The position numbers were made by a program, and so were the translations under genes. Source: Planctomycetota bacterium (GTDB lineage: Bacteria > Planctomycetota > Planctomycetia > Pirellulales > UBA1268). Taken from it: a DNA stretch of 17,398 nucleotides. The stretch is taken from assembly GCA_003669255.1 (NCBI GenBank), contig QWPO01000014.1, positions 1 through 17,398 on the forward strand, in the 5' to 3' direction. Below the pieces are notes generated by a model. The model made no database searches. It was not told the DNA's origin and was given only the letters and a program-made list of their open reading frames with translations. Below are positions 1-7,378 of the stretch, in pieces (positions within the stretch are counted from its first letter, which is position 1; each line of letters starts with the position of its first letter).

Positions 1-14
1 CAACCTGTGCTACG
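1..14 (-). repeat. REP-like palindrome, copy A (partial)
   Basis: Right half only of the palindrome: CAACCTGTGCTACG read on the plus strand, which on the minus strand is the foot CGTAG followed by CACAGGTTG. The left half lies outside the window. It directly abuts the large hairpin element at 26-182. Confidence 0.8.
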
Positions 15-25
15 AGAGGCAGCGA

Positions 26-182
26 GGGGCTGCCCGTGCCCGGGAGCCGGCGTTGCTTTCTCCGCGAAGCCACGACCAATCCGCCTGCGGCGGATCGGTG
101 CCCGGCGAAGCGGAGAAAGCATCGAGCGAGCGGAGGGCAGGATGCCCGTAGTGAGCGTCCGGCGACGGGCATGGGTAGCTCC
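26..182 (+). repeat. Large structured hairpin element, copy 1
   Basis: A 157-nt element whose ends pair: bases 26-42 (GGGGCTGCCCGTGCCCG) against 166-182 (CGGGCATGGGTAGCTCC), 17 bp with three G-T wobbles and no mismatch. The stem continues as GCCGG (46-50) with CCGGC (159-163) across a purine internal loop (GGA / GA). Inside are a hairpin of GCTTTCTCCGC (55-65) with GCGGAGAAAGC (110-120), which encloses ATCCGCC/GGCGGAT (79-85/89-95), and a hairpin GGGCA-GGA-TGCCC (135-147). A homologous inverted copy lies at 8328-8457. Palindromes flank both copies. The strand is set by the side on which the G-T pairs would be G-U in RNA. It could be a non-autonomous mobile element, a structured RNA, or both. 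Confidence 0.75.
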
Positions 183-207
183 GAGCCTCATGCGAACCGG
201 GAAGGCA

Positions 208-231
208 CACAGGTTGACAACCTGTGCTACG
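208..231 (-). repeat. REP-like palindrome, copy B
   Basis: Arms CACAGGTTG (208-216) and CAACCTGTG (218-226) around a single A, followed by CTACG. On the minus strand it therefore starts with the foot CGTAG. It forms a tandem pair with copy C at a 31-bp period (units 206-236 and 237-267), with only the last few bases differing. Confidence 0.9.
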
Positions 232-238
232 AGAGGCA

Positions 239-262
239 CACAGGTTGACAACCTGTGCTACG
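239..262 (-). repeat. REP-like palindrome, copy C
   Basis: Identical over its length to copy B and 31 bp downstream of it. Arms CACAGGTTG and CAACCTGTG surround a central A, with CTACG at the right foot. Confidence 0.9.
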
Positions 263-288
263 AGGGACCGTGAGCTGGCGCGGGATCC

Positions 289-316
289 AGGTGCAGGTTG
301 ACAACCTGCACCTACG
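289..316 (-). repeat. REP-like palindrome, copy D, containing a stop codon
   Basis: Arms AGGTGCAGGTTG (289-300) and CAACCTGCACCT (302-313) around a single A, a perfect 12-bp palindrome. Compared with the usual copies the triplet outside CAGGTT is GTG rather than GCA, and the opposite arm has changed to match (CAC rather than TGC). The CGTAG foot is kept on the minus strand (312-316), and its TAG (312-314) is the stop codon of the phosphorylase-like gene. Confidence 0.88.
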
Positions 317-1091
317 TGGGGAGCTTCGAGCCAGGCCAGACGCGGATCGCGTCCACGACTGTGGCGGCGAGCGTGCGGGAGTCGACGACCGACCGCTCCC
401 AGAGTCGCCAGAGATCGGCGGCGGCGGCTGGTCGCCGACCGACCGCACCGATCGCGGCACCGAGACGGCGCAGGGGCGACTGCGGTGCCGACAGCGCTGC
501 CACCTCGCCGGGCAGCGTCTCGCGGGCGTCGTCGGAGATCACGCGGACTGCCGCGCACGGCAGCCCGGCCGCGGCCGCCACCTCGGCGACCGCAAAGGTC
601 TCCATGTCAACGAGTTCGCTGCCGGTTCGCGCCGCGAGACGGCGTTTCATCTCGATAGTGGCGGCCACGGCATCCACCGTCACGATTGTCAGTGGCGCAC
701 TCGCCGTCGGGCCCGACGGTGACGCGAGGGTGATCGGTTGGGTCGCGTTGTCCAGCACCGCCACGTTGGGGCGAACAGCGACACCCCGCTGCACCGTGGG
801 ATCGAGACCGCCGGCGAACCCGGCCGAGATGATCAGTCTCGGGTGGTGGCCGTCGATGAGCTGGCGGGCGGCTGCGGCGGCCGCGACGCGGCCCACGCCG
901 GAGATGCACCAGGCGATCCGCCTGCCGGCGACGGTGCCGGTGGAGAATGCGAACTGTGCTCCGCGGGTCTCGCGACGATCTTCGACCAGCCGCTCGAAGG
1001 CATCGGCCTCCACGGACAGGGCGAAGACGATGCCAACGTCGACGGCAGACGACGGAACGCGAGCAGTGTCACTGACGGCGGGAGGAGGCAT
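312..1091 (-). CDS. Nucleoside phosphorylase/nucleosidase-like protein (PNP_UDP_1 superfamily)
   Basis: A 259-residue protein of the purine-nucleoside phosphorylase / MTA-SAH nucleosidase fold, expected to cleave the N-glycosidic bond of a purine nucleoside in the cytoplasm. The N-terminal strand VDVGIVFALSVEAD, the glycine-rich SGVGRVAAAAAA, ISAGFAGGL, the ribose-binding VDMETFAVA and the SDDA segment with the catalytic Asp appear in family order. The residues do not let me choose between MTA/SAH nucleosidase, futalosine-type or hopanoid-associated phosphorylase-like enzymes, so no symbol is given. The ATG at 1091 is preferred because GAGGA lies about 10 bp upstream and it starts 22 bp after the Cys-rich gene; an earlier in-frame start at 1193 would overlap that gene. 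It is the last gene of the minus-strand run. Its TAG stop lies inside palindrome D, so the C-terminus (KLPT) may partly derive from the repeat. Confidence 0.8.
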   Translation of the reverse strand: MPPPAVSDTARVPSSAVDVGIVFALSVEADAFERLVEDRRETRGAQFAFSTGTVAGRRIAWCISGVGRVAAAAAARQLIDGHHPRLIISAGFAGGLDPTVQRGVAVRPNVAVLDNATQPITLASPSGPTASAPLTIVTVDAVAATIEMKRRLAARTGSELVDMETFAVAEVAAAAGLPCAAVRVISDDARETLPGEVAALSAPQSPLRRLGAAIGAVGRRPAAAADLWRLWERSVVDSRTLAATVVDAIRVWPGSKLPT

Positions 1092-1113
1092 GGCGACGGA
1101 GTCCTCGCCCCGC

Positions 1114-1560
1114 TCACCACCACGAGGCGCAGCGATGCAGGAAGGCGACCGGGTTCCACCAGCATAGCCGTGATTCGTCGTGGCCGGCGGCACAGTCGCA
1201 GGGCTCGACGGGCACCATCTTCACCTCGTACTTCGGCACCCGCTCGACCTTCTCGGGGCCGTCGACCTTGTAGAACTTCTTCTTGACGATCACGTCGCCG
1301 CACGGTGGATGGCAGCGGCACTCGGGTGGCGGCGCGTGCCACGGGTCGCGACCACGGACGCAGGCGTATTCGCACTTCATCGAGTAAACGGGCTTTGACG
1401 ACTTCTTCTCGTCCCAGGTGCCACTGCAGGCCGGGATGCACTCCCGGCAGCCGCCGGTGCATCCCGTGCAGCCAGCGCGGGCGCGGCTCGTCGCCACGGC
1501 CGCCCCGGCGAGCGTGGCGAGCAGGGCGATGGCACGTATGTAGTTCGTAGTGCGTCGCAT
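1114..1560 (-). CDS. Small secreted Cys-rich protein
   Basis: A 148-residue protein I cannot assign to a named family. Residues 1-30 (MRRTTNYIRAIALLATLAGA then AVATSRARAG) look like a signal peptide. The mature part has 14 cysteines, starting with a dense CTGCTGGCREC run and continuing with CEYAC, CRC, CGD, CDC and two late single cysteines. A Lys/Val-rich stretch (VIVKKKFYKVDGPEKVERV) separates the clusters. The pattern suggests a disulfide-rich or metal-binding exported protein. A GGAG lies 8 bp before the ATG. It starts 25 bp after the porin stop and ends 22 bp before the phosphorylase-like gene, so it is probably cotranscribed with the porin and may work in the envelope with it. Function is unknown. 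Confidence 0.72.
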   Translation of the reverse strand: MRRTTNYIRAIALLATLAGAAVATSRARAGCTGCTGGCRECIPACSGTWDEKKSSKPVYSMKCEYACVRGRDPWHAPPPECRCHPPCGDVIVKKKFYKVDGPEKVERVPKYEVKMVPVEPCDCAAGHDESRLCWWNPVAFLHRCASWW

Positions 1561-1585
1561 GAGAACGTCTCCGTGCGGCCGAGGA

Positions 1586-3481
1586 TTAGAAGTCGAACGC
1601 GAGCCGGGTGCCGAAGCCGTGGATGCAGCCGCTGCCGTCGTAGCTGGGTCCCGGAACAATGCTTCCATCTTTTTGCTTCTTGAACGGCGTGCTCGAGAAG
1701 TCGCGGTAGGTGAAGTCGTAGTTGAAGTAGACGCGGGCGTTGGGGTTGAGCAGCCAGTTGAGGCCGAGCGTGCAGCCGTTGAGCACGCCACCGTTCACTT
1801 CGCCGTCGCTCAGGCAGAGGTAGTTGTAGCGCACGCCCAGCTGCCAGGCACCCTCGCTCACGCTCAGCCTCCGCCCCGAGCCACCGCCGCGAACGGCGTA
1901 GAAGTTGTTGTGCGGAACAGGGCGGTCGAAGCGGTATTCGATCTTGGAGTAGGTGCGGCTTTCGCCGGTGAGGAAATAGAGCACTTCCGCATAGCCGCTC
2001 TGAAAGTAGACCGTGCCCACCTTGGTGCCCGGGGCAGGCTGGTAGCCGTTGGTCACCAGCGGGCCGGCGCTCGTGGTGCTGGCGTTGTAGAGCCAGGAGC
2101 CGAAGTACTCCGATTGGAACGACCACGGCCCGTTGTTGCCGACGAACTCCAGCCCGATCATGTTCTGCCACGAGCCCTGGAGCAGGCCGGCGTCGGCGTA
2201 GATCGAGTTGAGCGGGCCGGGCGGGCCGTTGCGAATCGAGCCGCGGCTTCGGAACCGCACCGCGTTGATCGGGTCGCCGGTGGGCAGGCCCGTTTCGTTG
2301 TCGAACGACGTGTACTGCCGCCGCGGCTCCATCGTCCGGCCGGAGATGGCGAGGTGGAGCAGTTTGCGGCCTTCGTCCTCGAACACCGGAAGAAAAACCA
2401 GCCGGCCGACCGTCATGCTGCCGCCGCTGGAGTTGTTGAAGCCGAACGGATTGGTGGTGTTCTTGAACTCGCCGACCTGCCAGGCGATGTCACCCTCCTC
2501 GTTGCTGTTGAGGATCTGAATGCCGGGTAGAAAGCCGTTATTGAAGGGGCCCTCGAAGGCGTCTTGGCTGAACGACCGCTCCATGAAGTTGAGCCAGCGG
2601 CTGCTCGTGAGATGCTCGTAGCCGAAGGGGTCTTTTTGGTTGCCGACGCGGACCGTGCCCAGGATGGGGATCTCCCGAAGCTGAAGCCAGAGGTCGGTGA
2701 CGGCGGTCAGCGGGCCGGCGTCACGTTCCGTGGGGTAGGTCTCGTTGTTGACATTGATCTGATTGACGAAGTCGTATTCCGCCGCCCAGTCGTAGAACTC
2801 GTACATCCGCCCCTCCATGCGGAACCGGGCACGGCGGAAGGCGACGGTGTCGGCGAGTGCCGGATCGAGGCCACCCTTGTTCGGCGCCTGATTGCCGGGG
2901 CCGGGCCCGGCCGTGAAGGCGACGGCATCGACCTGCGTGCGACCGCCGATCTTGATTCTGAAGTCTTTCTGCTTCGACTCGGCGTGATAGCCCGCCGCCC
3001 ACTTCGAGCTGAGGTTCGTATCGCTGCCGATCTCGTACGGTTCCGGCGGCTTCTTCTCGTCGGTTTTGGCGTCCTTGTCCGTCTGCGAATCCTTTTTGTC
3101 AGGTTCCTTGTCGGGGTTCGTAGCCTCAGCACCTTTGGCAGCCTCCGCGGACGGAGCGGGCAGCGGTTCGGCCGCCTTCTGAGTTTCGAGTTCCTGGATG
3201 CGCTGCTCGAGCGCCGTCATCCGTTGGCGGTCCGCCTCGACGGCTTCGGAGACCTCGGCGAGCGAGCCAAACTCCGCCGCCACGCTTGGAATCGCGAGCG
3301 GAGCCGCATCGCTCGTGTCGGCCACGACGAAGATCGCATCCGCGGCCCAGCCCAGGGCCGGCGTCGCGACGAAGGTGATCGCGGTCAGCAGAATCGTGAG
3401 TCGGAAGTGGCGAAAAACACCCACGAGTCTGTCTGCCTTGCCCAGATTGCCGGATCGCAGGATCCGTTCATCTTCATGCAA
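1586..3481 (-). CDS. OprP/OprO-type outer-membrane porin
   Basis: A 631-residue outer-membrane channel of the Porin_O_P type. The order is a hydrophobic signal segment (TILLTAITFVATPALGWAADA, about residues 29-48), a coiled coil (about 73-105, LAEVSEAVEADRQRMTALEQ onward), a charged Lys/Asp/Pro linker (about 118-147), then a beta-barrel from KIGGRTQVDAVAF with WLQLREIPILGTVRVGNQKD and FGYEHL. The last residue is Phe (LAFDF), as usual for barrel proteins. The coiled coil suggests trimerisation or cell-wall contact, as in other porins with N-terminal helices. The start is uncertain: TTG at 3481 has GAGGGTGG just upstream but gives a long n-region; GTG at 3424 gives a normal-length signal peptide with weaker ribosome-binding sequence. 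It lies 64 bp downstream of the kinase, so the two-component system is a natural regulator. Family members pass phosphate or polyphosphate, but the substrate here cannot be read from the sequence. Confidence 0.87.
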   Translation of the reverse strand: MHEDERILRSGNLGKADRLVGVFRHFRLTILLTAITFVATPALGWAADAIFVVADTSDAAPLAIPSVAAEFGSLAEVSEAVEADRQRMTALEQRIQELETQKAAEPLPAPSAEAAKGAEATNPDKEPDKKDSQTDKDAKTDEKKPPEPYEIGSDTNLSSKWAAGYHAESKQKDFRIKIGGRTQVDAVAFTAGPGPGNQAPNKGGLDPALADTVAFRRARFRMEGRMYEFYDWAAEYDFVNQINVNNETYPTERDAGPLTAVTDLWLQLREIPILGTVRVGNQKDPFGYEHLTSSRWLNFMERSFSQDAFEGPFNNGFLPGIQILNSNEEGDIAWQVGEFKNTTNPFGFNNSSGGSMTVGRLVFLPVFEDEGRKLLHLAISGRTMEPRRQYTSFDNETGLPTGDPINAVRFRSRGSIRNGPPGPLNSIYADAGLLQGSWQNMIGLEFVGNNGPWSFQSEYFGSWLYNASTTSAGPLVTNGYQPAPGTKVGTVYFQSGYAEVLYFLTGESRTYSKIEYRFDRPVPHNNFYAVRGGGSGRRLSVSEGAWQLGVRYNYLCLSDGEVNGGVLNGCTLGLNWLLNPNARVYFNYDFTYRDFSSTPFKKQKDGSIVPGPSYDGSGCIHGFGTRLAFDF

Positions 3482-3545
3482 TCGCTACCACCCTCTTCAT
3501 CGGCAAGGTCAATGAACCTCGTGAGTGTGGCGGTTCTGCAAGTAG

Positions 3546-5024
3546 TCAGCGGGCGGCAGGCTGGGCTGTTTGGCTGGCCAGGGCAGGCCGCTCGCTGTGA
3601 AGGGAACGCAGCACGGACGGAGAGGCGGCGGGAAACCGCACCGTGACCGTGGTTCCCTCGCCGACCCTGCTGGCGATCCCGATCGTGCCCCCGCACGAGT
3701 CCGCGATCGATCGGCAGATCGAGAGCCCCAGGCCCCCGCTCCTGATTCCCGAACCGTGAGTCCGCGCCGGGTCGGCCTTGAAGAATCGATCAAAGACGTG
3801 TTCGAGATCGCGGGGAGCGATCCCCATGCCGGTATCCGCCACCTCAAGGGTCACTGTCTCACCAGCGGCGACGGTCCGCACGTCGACGGCACCACCCGAG
3901 GGCGTGAAGCGGATGGCGTTGTCGAGCAGGTTGCTCAGCAGGCGACGCAGATCGACGGGGTTTGCGAGTGTCTCGGCGGGCTGATCGGCCGAGATGGTGA
4001 GCGTGATCCCTCGCTCCTCGGCAACCCCAGAGAACATCGCCACCGCCTGTCGGGCAACCAGCGTGAGATCGATGACCAGGTGATCGTGTGGCTCCGCGGG
4101 ATTTCCCGACTCCGCCAGCAGAAGCATGTCGTTGGCAACCTTCGAGAGGTGTCGCGCTGCGTCGAGCATGTCGGAGAGCGTCTCCTGCTGGTCGAGTGGC
4201 AGGTCGTCGCGGGCCAGCGCCACCTCCATCGAACTCTGTAGGGCGGCGAGGGGGCCGCGAAGCTCGTGCGCCGCGTCGGCGACGAACTGCTCCTGCTTGT
4301 CGACGTGCTGAGCCACCGAGTCGAGCAGGCCGTTGATGGTGCGGGCGAGCAGGTCGAGTTCGTCGCTTGTGCCGCGGACCGGCAGGCGATCGCCCAGGCG
4401 GCTTGGGCTGAGCCGCTCGGCGGTACGGAGCATCGCCCCCATCGGTTGTGTGGCCCGGCCGGCGAGCCAGTAGGCGGCGAACGGGGTGATCAGCGAAAGC
4501 CCGAGGCCCATCCCCGTCAGCAGGCGAATCAGGCCAGCGAGACTGTTATCGAGCCCCGTCGTGTAGGTGCCCACCCGCACGAGATAGGACGGTCCGGAGT
4601 CGCGATCAATGCGATTGCGGACGTAGCGGTAGTGGCCAACCTGGCGGACCACTTCCACCTGTTTGACGTCCTTGGGAGGGTAGTTCAAAACATCCGCGGG
4701 GCAGTGGTCGCTCTTCCAAACAGTCGCGCCGTCGGGGGTGAGGAGATGGAGAAACCAGCCCCGCTCCTCGTGGCTGGCGGCTTTGCGGCGGAGTTCCGCC
4801 ACGAGCGGTGCCGCATCTCCGCTGAGTTCCTGCACGGCCAGAGCGATCTCACGAGAGGCGGCACGGAGTTCCGCATCGCAGTCGGCGTAGAGTGCCGAGC
4901 GGGCGGAGAACCGCACGATGAGCAGCGTGACCGTCGTGAGCAGGATCACGACGGCCGTATTCCAGAGCGTCAGCCTGGTGCGGAGCGACGTGGCGCGAAT
5001 CCACTCAATCAGTGGCGAGTGCAT
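3546..5024 (-). CDS. Membrane sensor histidine kinase
   Basis: A 492-residue sensor kinase of the OmpR-partner class. A first membrane helix (about 22-38), a sensor region of about 120 residues outside the cytoplasm, a second helix (about 162-188) and HAMP (about 188-240) are followed by HisKA with His253 in DAAHELRGPL. The ATP-binding domain shows the N box (NLLDNAIRFTP, 365-375), G1 (DTGMGI, 397-402), the F box (FDRFFKAD) and G2 (GGLGLSI, 430-436). Everything needed for autophosphorylation is present. The residue four after the His is Gly257 rather than Thr/Asn/Ser, a position linked to phosphatase activity. The ATG at 5024 lies inside the 3' end of the response regulator gene (20-bp overlap), which fits translational coupling. 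The signal sensed is unknown; the porin and Cys-rich protein downstream suggest an envelope, nutrient or metal cue. Confidence 0.95.
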   Translation of the reverse strand: MHSPLIEWIRATSLRTRLTLWNTAVVILLTTVTLLIVRFSARSALYADCDAELRAASREIALAVQELSGDAAPLVAELRRKAASHEERGWFLHLLTPDGATVWKSDHCPADVLNYPPKDVKQVEVVRQVGHYRYVRNRIDRDSGPSYLVRVGTYTTGLDNSLAGLIRLLTGMGLGLSLITPFAAYWLAGRATQPMGAMLRTAERLSPSRLGDRLPVRGTSDELDLLARTINGLLDSVAQHVDKQEQFVADAAHELRGPLAALQSSMEVALARDDLPLDQQETLSDMLDAARHLSKVANDMLLLAESGNPAEPHDHLVIDLTLVARQAVAMFSGVAEERGITLTISADQPAETLANPVDLRRLLSNLLDNAIRFTPSGGAVDVRTVAAGETVTLEVADTGMGIAPRDLEHVFDRFFKADPARTHGSGIRSGGLGLSICRSIADSCGGTIGIASRVGEGTTVTVRFPAASPSVLRSLHSERPALASQTAQPAAR

Positions 5025-5673
5025 AGCCGCGGCCCCGGATCGTTTGGATCATCGATGCGTCGCGGCCCTTGTCGATCTTGCCGCGGAGCCGGTTGATGTG
5101 GACCTCGATCACGTTGGTGGGGCCGTCCCAGTCGAAGCCCCAGACGTGCTCGCAGAGCATCTTGCGGGTCACAACCTGTCCTTGGAACCGCATCAGCAGT
5201 TCCAGGATGTTGAACTCCGTGGGCGTGAGATCGACGGGCCTGTCATCGAGGGTTGCCCGGCGGTTGGCGAGGCTCAGGTGCAGACGTCCGGCGGCGAGCG
5301 TCATGGCCGGCTTGTCTCCGGCCCGGCGGTGCACGGCCTCGATCCGCGCCAGCAACTCGTCCATCGCGAACGGCTTGACGAGATAGTCGTCGGCGCCCGC
5401 CTCGAAGGCCTGCAGTTTCTCGCCGACAAGGCCTCGCGCCGTGAGCACGATCACGGGGGTGCGGACCCCGCCAGCCCGCGCCGCCTTGAGCACCGAGAGG
5501 CCGTCTTCCCCCGGCAGCATGAGGTCGAGGATCACCAAGTCGCTGGCGATCAACGCCTCCTTGCCTGCCACGGAGCCGTCCGGAAACCACCGGCACTGAT
5601 GGCCGGCGGCCGAGACCGCCGCGCTGACCGCCTTGGCGATGATCGGATCGTCCTCGACGATGGCAACTTGCAT
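5005..5673 (-). CDS. OmpR/PhoB-family response regulator
   Basis: A 222-residue transcription factor. The receiver domain has acidic residues Glu7-Asp8-Asp9, the phosphoacceptor Asp50 (LVILDLMLPGEDG), Thr78 (VLTAR) and Lys100 (YLVKPF). The winged-helix output domain (about 125-222) has LTPTEFNILELL, a recognition-helix region NVIEVHINRLRGKID and the wing IQTIRGRGYAL. This is the full family length. The ATG at 5671-5673 is preceded by GGAG at 7 bp. The gene overlaps the cognate kinase by 20 bp and starts 80 bp after guaA ends. By the usual logic of such pairs it controls its own operon and probably the porin and Cys-rich genes downstream. Resemblance to the QseB/CusR type is general and does not identify the stimulus. 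Confidence 0.95.
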   Translation of the reverse strand: MQVAIVEDDPIIAKAVSAAVSAAGHQCRWFPDGSVAGKEALIASDLVILDLMLPGEDGLSVLKAARAGGVRTPVIVLTARGLVGEKLQAFEAGADDYLVKPFAMDELLARIEAVHRRAGDKPAMTLAAGRLHLSLANRRATLDDRPVDLTPTEFNILELLMRFQGQVVTRKMLCEHVWGFDWDGPTNVIEVHINRLRGKIDKGRDASMIQTIRGRGYALATD

Positions 5674-5737
5674 CCGGCTTCTCCACGGAAGGGCGATCTG
5701 CCGCCCTCACCTCCTGGAAGTTTCTAGGATACCGTCT

Positions 5738-5752
5738 GCCCGGCGTCCGGGC
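5738..5752 (-). terminator. Possible terminator hairpin after guaA
   Basis: GCCCGG and CCGGGC pair around a 3-nt loop, one base after the guaA stop codon. No T-run follows, so this could be an RNA 3'-end stabiliser or a weak attenuating hairpin ahead of the regulator operon. Confidence 0.35.
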
Positions 5753-5753
5753 G

Positions 5754-7346
5754 CTATTCCCACTCGATCGTGGCGGGTGGCTTCGAGGAAATGTCGTACA
5801 CCACGCGGTTCACCCCCCGGACCTCATTGATCACGCGGGTGGAGATCCGGGCGAGCAGGTCGTAGGGGAGATGGCTCCAGTCGGCCGTCATGAAGTCCTC
5901 CGTTTCGACCGCGCGGACGGCGAGGGTGTCTTCATAGGTGCGGGCGTCGCCCATGACGCCGACGCTCTGCACGGGTAGGAGCACGGCAAAGGCCTGTGAC
6001 ACCTTCCGCATCAACCCGGCGCGGTCGAGTTCCTCCAGCACGATGGCGTCGGCGTCGCGAAGCGTGTCGAGCCGGGGTTTTGTGACCTCGCCGAGGCAGC
6101 GGACGGCGAGGCCGGGGCCGGGGAACGGATGCCGCCAGACGATCCGCTCCGGTAGGCCAAGCTGCAGCCCCAACTGCCGCACTTCGTCTTTGAAGAGGTC
6201 GCGGAGGGGTTCGATGAGTTCGAACTGGAGGTCGTCGGGTAGGCCGCCGACGTTGTGATGAAGCTTGATGGTGGCCGCTGGGCCGTCGGCCGCCGCGCCG
6301 CTCTCGATGACGTCGGGATAGAGCGTGCCCTGGGCGAGGAACCGGGCGTCCTTCACCTTGGCTGCCTCCGCCGCGAAACAGTCGACGAACGCCTTGCCGA
6401 TCCGTCGTCGCTTCTCCTGCGGATCCGTCACGCCCGCGAGCACGCCCAGGAACAGATCCTCGGCCGCCACCACGTGGAGGTCGGTCTTGAAGTGCCCGGT
6501 GAACTCCTCGATCACCGTCGCAGCTTCGCCCTTGCGCAGCAGTCCGTTGTCGACGAGGATGCAGGAGAGTTGGTCGCCAATCGCCCTGCTGAGCAGAGCG
6601 GCCACGACCGCCGAGTCGACGCCTCCCGACAGCCCGCAGATCACACGGTCGCCGCCGACGCGGCGGCGGACATCGGCGATCATCGACTCAGCGAAATCGT
6701 CGAGTCGCCAGGTGCCGCTGCAGCCGCAGGCCTTGCTGAGAAAGTTGGCAAGGATCGTGCCACCTGCCGGCGTGTGGGTCACCTCGGGATGGAACTGCAG
6801 CCCGAAGACGGGGAGCGACTTGTGGCGGACGGCGGCGAATGGGCAGGTGGCCGTGCGGGCCAGCGGCACGAACTCTGCGGCGATGCCGTCGACCTGGTCG
6901 CCGTGGCTCATCCAGACCTCGGTCCGCGCGGGCACGCCCGCGAACAGCGTGTCGGCCTCTACGACGTCGCACTCCGACCGTCCGTATTCCCGCGCCGCGG
7001 CCCGGCCGACACGGCCGCCGAGCGCGTCGCAGGCGAGTTGCATGCCGTAGCAGATGCCGAGCACCGGGATGCCGAGGCGGAAGATCGCCGGATCGCACCG
7101 CGGCGCGGCTTCGTCGTACACGCTCGCCGGGCCGCCCGAGAGGATGATGCCCCGCGGGGCCAGTTCGCGGATCCGTGCCGCGGTGATGTCGTGGCGGACG
7201 ATCTCGCAGTAGACATGCTGCTCGCGAACGCGGCGGGCAATCAGCTGGGCATACTGCGAGCCGAAGTCGAGCACGAGCACCCGCTCGGCCTGCTGGCCGG
7301 TGGCTGGCTGGTCGGGGCGTGCGGGGGAGGACGCGGTGGGTGTCAT
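5754..7346 (-). CDS. guaA: GMP synthase (glutamine-hydrolysing)
   Basis: A 530-residue cytoplasmic enzyme that converts XMP, ATP and glutamine to GMP, the last step of guanine nucleotide synthesis. The N-terminal class I glutamine amidotransferase begins at VLVLDFGSQYAQLIARRVRE and has the nucleophile Cys99 (GICYGMQ) and the His/Glu pair in LQFHPEVTHT. The synthetase half has the pyrophosphatase P-loop GLSGGVDSAV, and the C-terminal dimerisation domain has RHPFPGPGLAVRCLGE and ends in the conserved PPATIEWE. ATG at 7346 gives a 22-residue tail before the conserved start. The reading frame is open further upstream, but extending it would add over 170 unrelated residues and run through the surE promoter region and into the surE gene. 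It is divergent from surE and upstream of the two-component operon in the same direction. Confidence 0.97.
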   Translation of the reverse strand: MTPTASSPARPDQPATGQQAERVLVLDFGSQYAQLIARRVREQHVYCEIVRHDITAARIRELAPRGIILSGGPASVYDEAAPRCDPAIFRLGIPVLGICYGMQLACDALGGRVGRAAAREYGRSECDVVEADTLFAGVPARTEVWMSHGDQVDGIAAEFVPLARTATCPFAAVRHKSLPVFGLQFHPEVTHTPAGGTILANFLSKACGCSGTWRLDDFAESMIADVRRRVGGDRVICGLSGGVDSAVVAALLSRAIGDQLSCILVDNGLLRKGEAATVIEEFTGHFKTDLHVVAAEDLFLGVLAGVTDPQEKRRRIGKAFVDCFAAEAAKVKDARFLAQGTLYPDVIESGAAADGPAATIKLHHNVGGLPDDLQFELIEPLRDLFKDEVRQLGLQLGLPERIVWRHPFPGPGLAVRCLGEVTKPRLDTLRDADAIVLEELDRAGLMRKVSQAFAVLLPVQSVGVMGDARTYEDTLAVRAVETEDFMTADWSHLPYDLLARISTRVINEVRGVNRVVYDISSKPPATIEWE

Positions 7347-7372
7347 GGCGGGAGGGTCGGGAAAAACCGCCG

Positions 7373-7378
7373 AGTATA
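7373..7378 (-). promoter_or_regulatory. Candidate -10 element for guaA
   Basis: TATACT on the minus strand, 26 bp before the guaA ATG. A poor -35 match (GTCGCA) sits 18 bp upstream. The short leader shows no clear Shine-Dalgarno sequence. Confidence 0.35.

Larger units (their letters stand above)
1..311. other. Gene-free left edge: repeat cluster
   Basis: I see no credible gene here. The stretch is filled by palindromic repeats (a partial copy at 1-14, full copies at 208-231, 239-262 and 289-316) and one copy of a larger hairpin-forming element at 26-182. The short open frames across it only read repeat sequence. The last palindrome runs into the 3' end of the minus-strand phosphorylase-like gene. 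Whatever gene lies to the left is outside the window. Confidence 0.8.

Noticed and set aside
1..311. CRISPR array from the repeated palindromes
   Set aside because: Spacing is irregular (31, 42, 160 bp and more), spacers are themselves repeated, arms vary with compensation, and no cas gene is present.
3386..3478. A 30-codon leader peptide starting at the ATG at 3478 (-), out of frame with the porin
   Set aside because: It overlaps the porin signal-peptide coding region in another frame and has no coding character; the nearby GAGGGTGG fits the in-frame TTG start equally well.
5700..5712. AGGAGGTGAGG on the minus strand as start site of a longer response regulator
   Set aside because: The GTG it would serve is in a different frame from the receiver domain; the ATG at 5673 begins at the conserved first strand and has its own GGAG.
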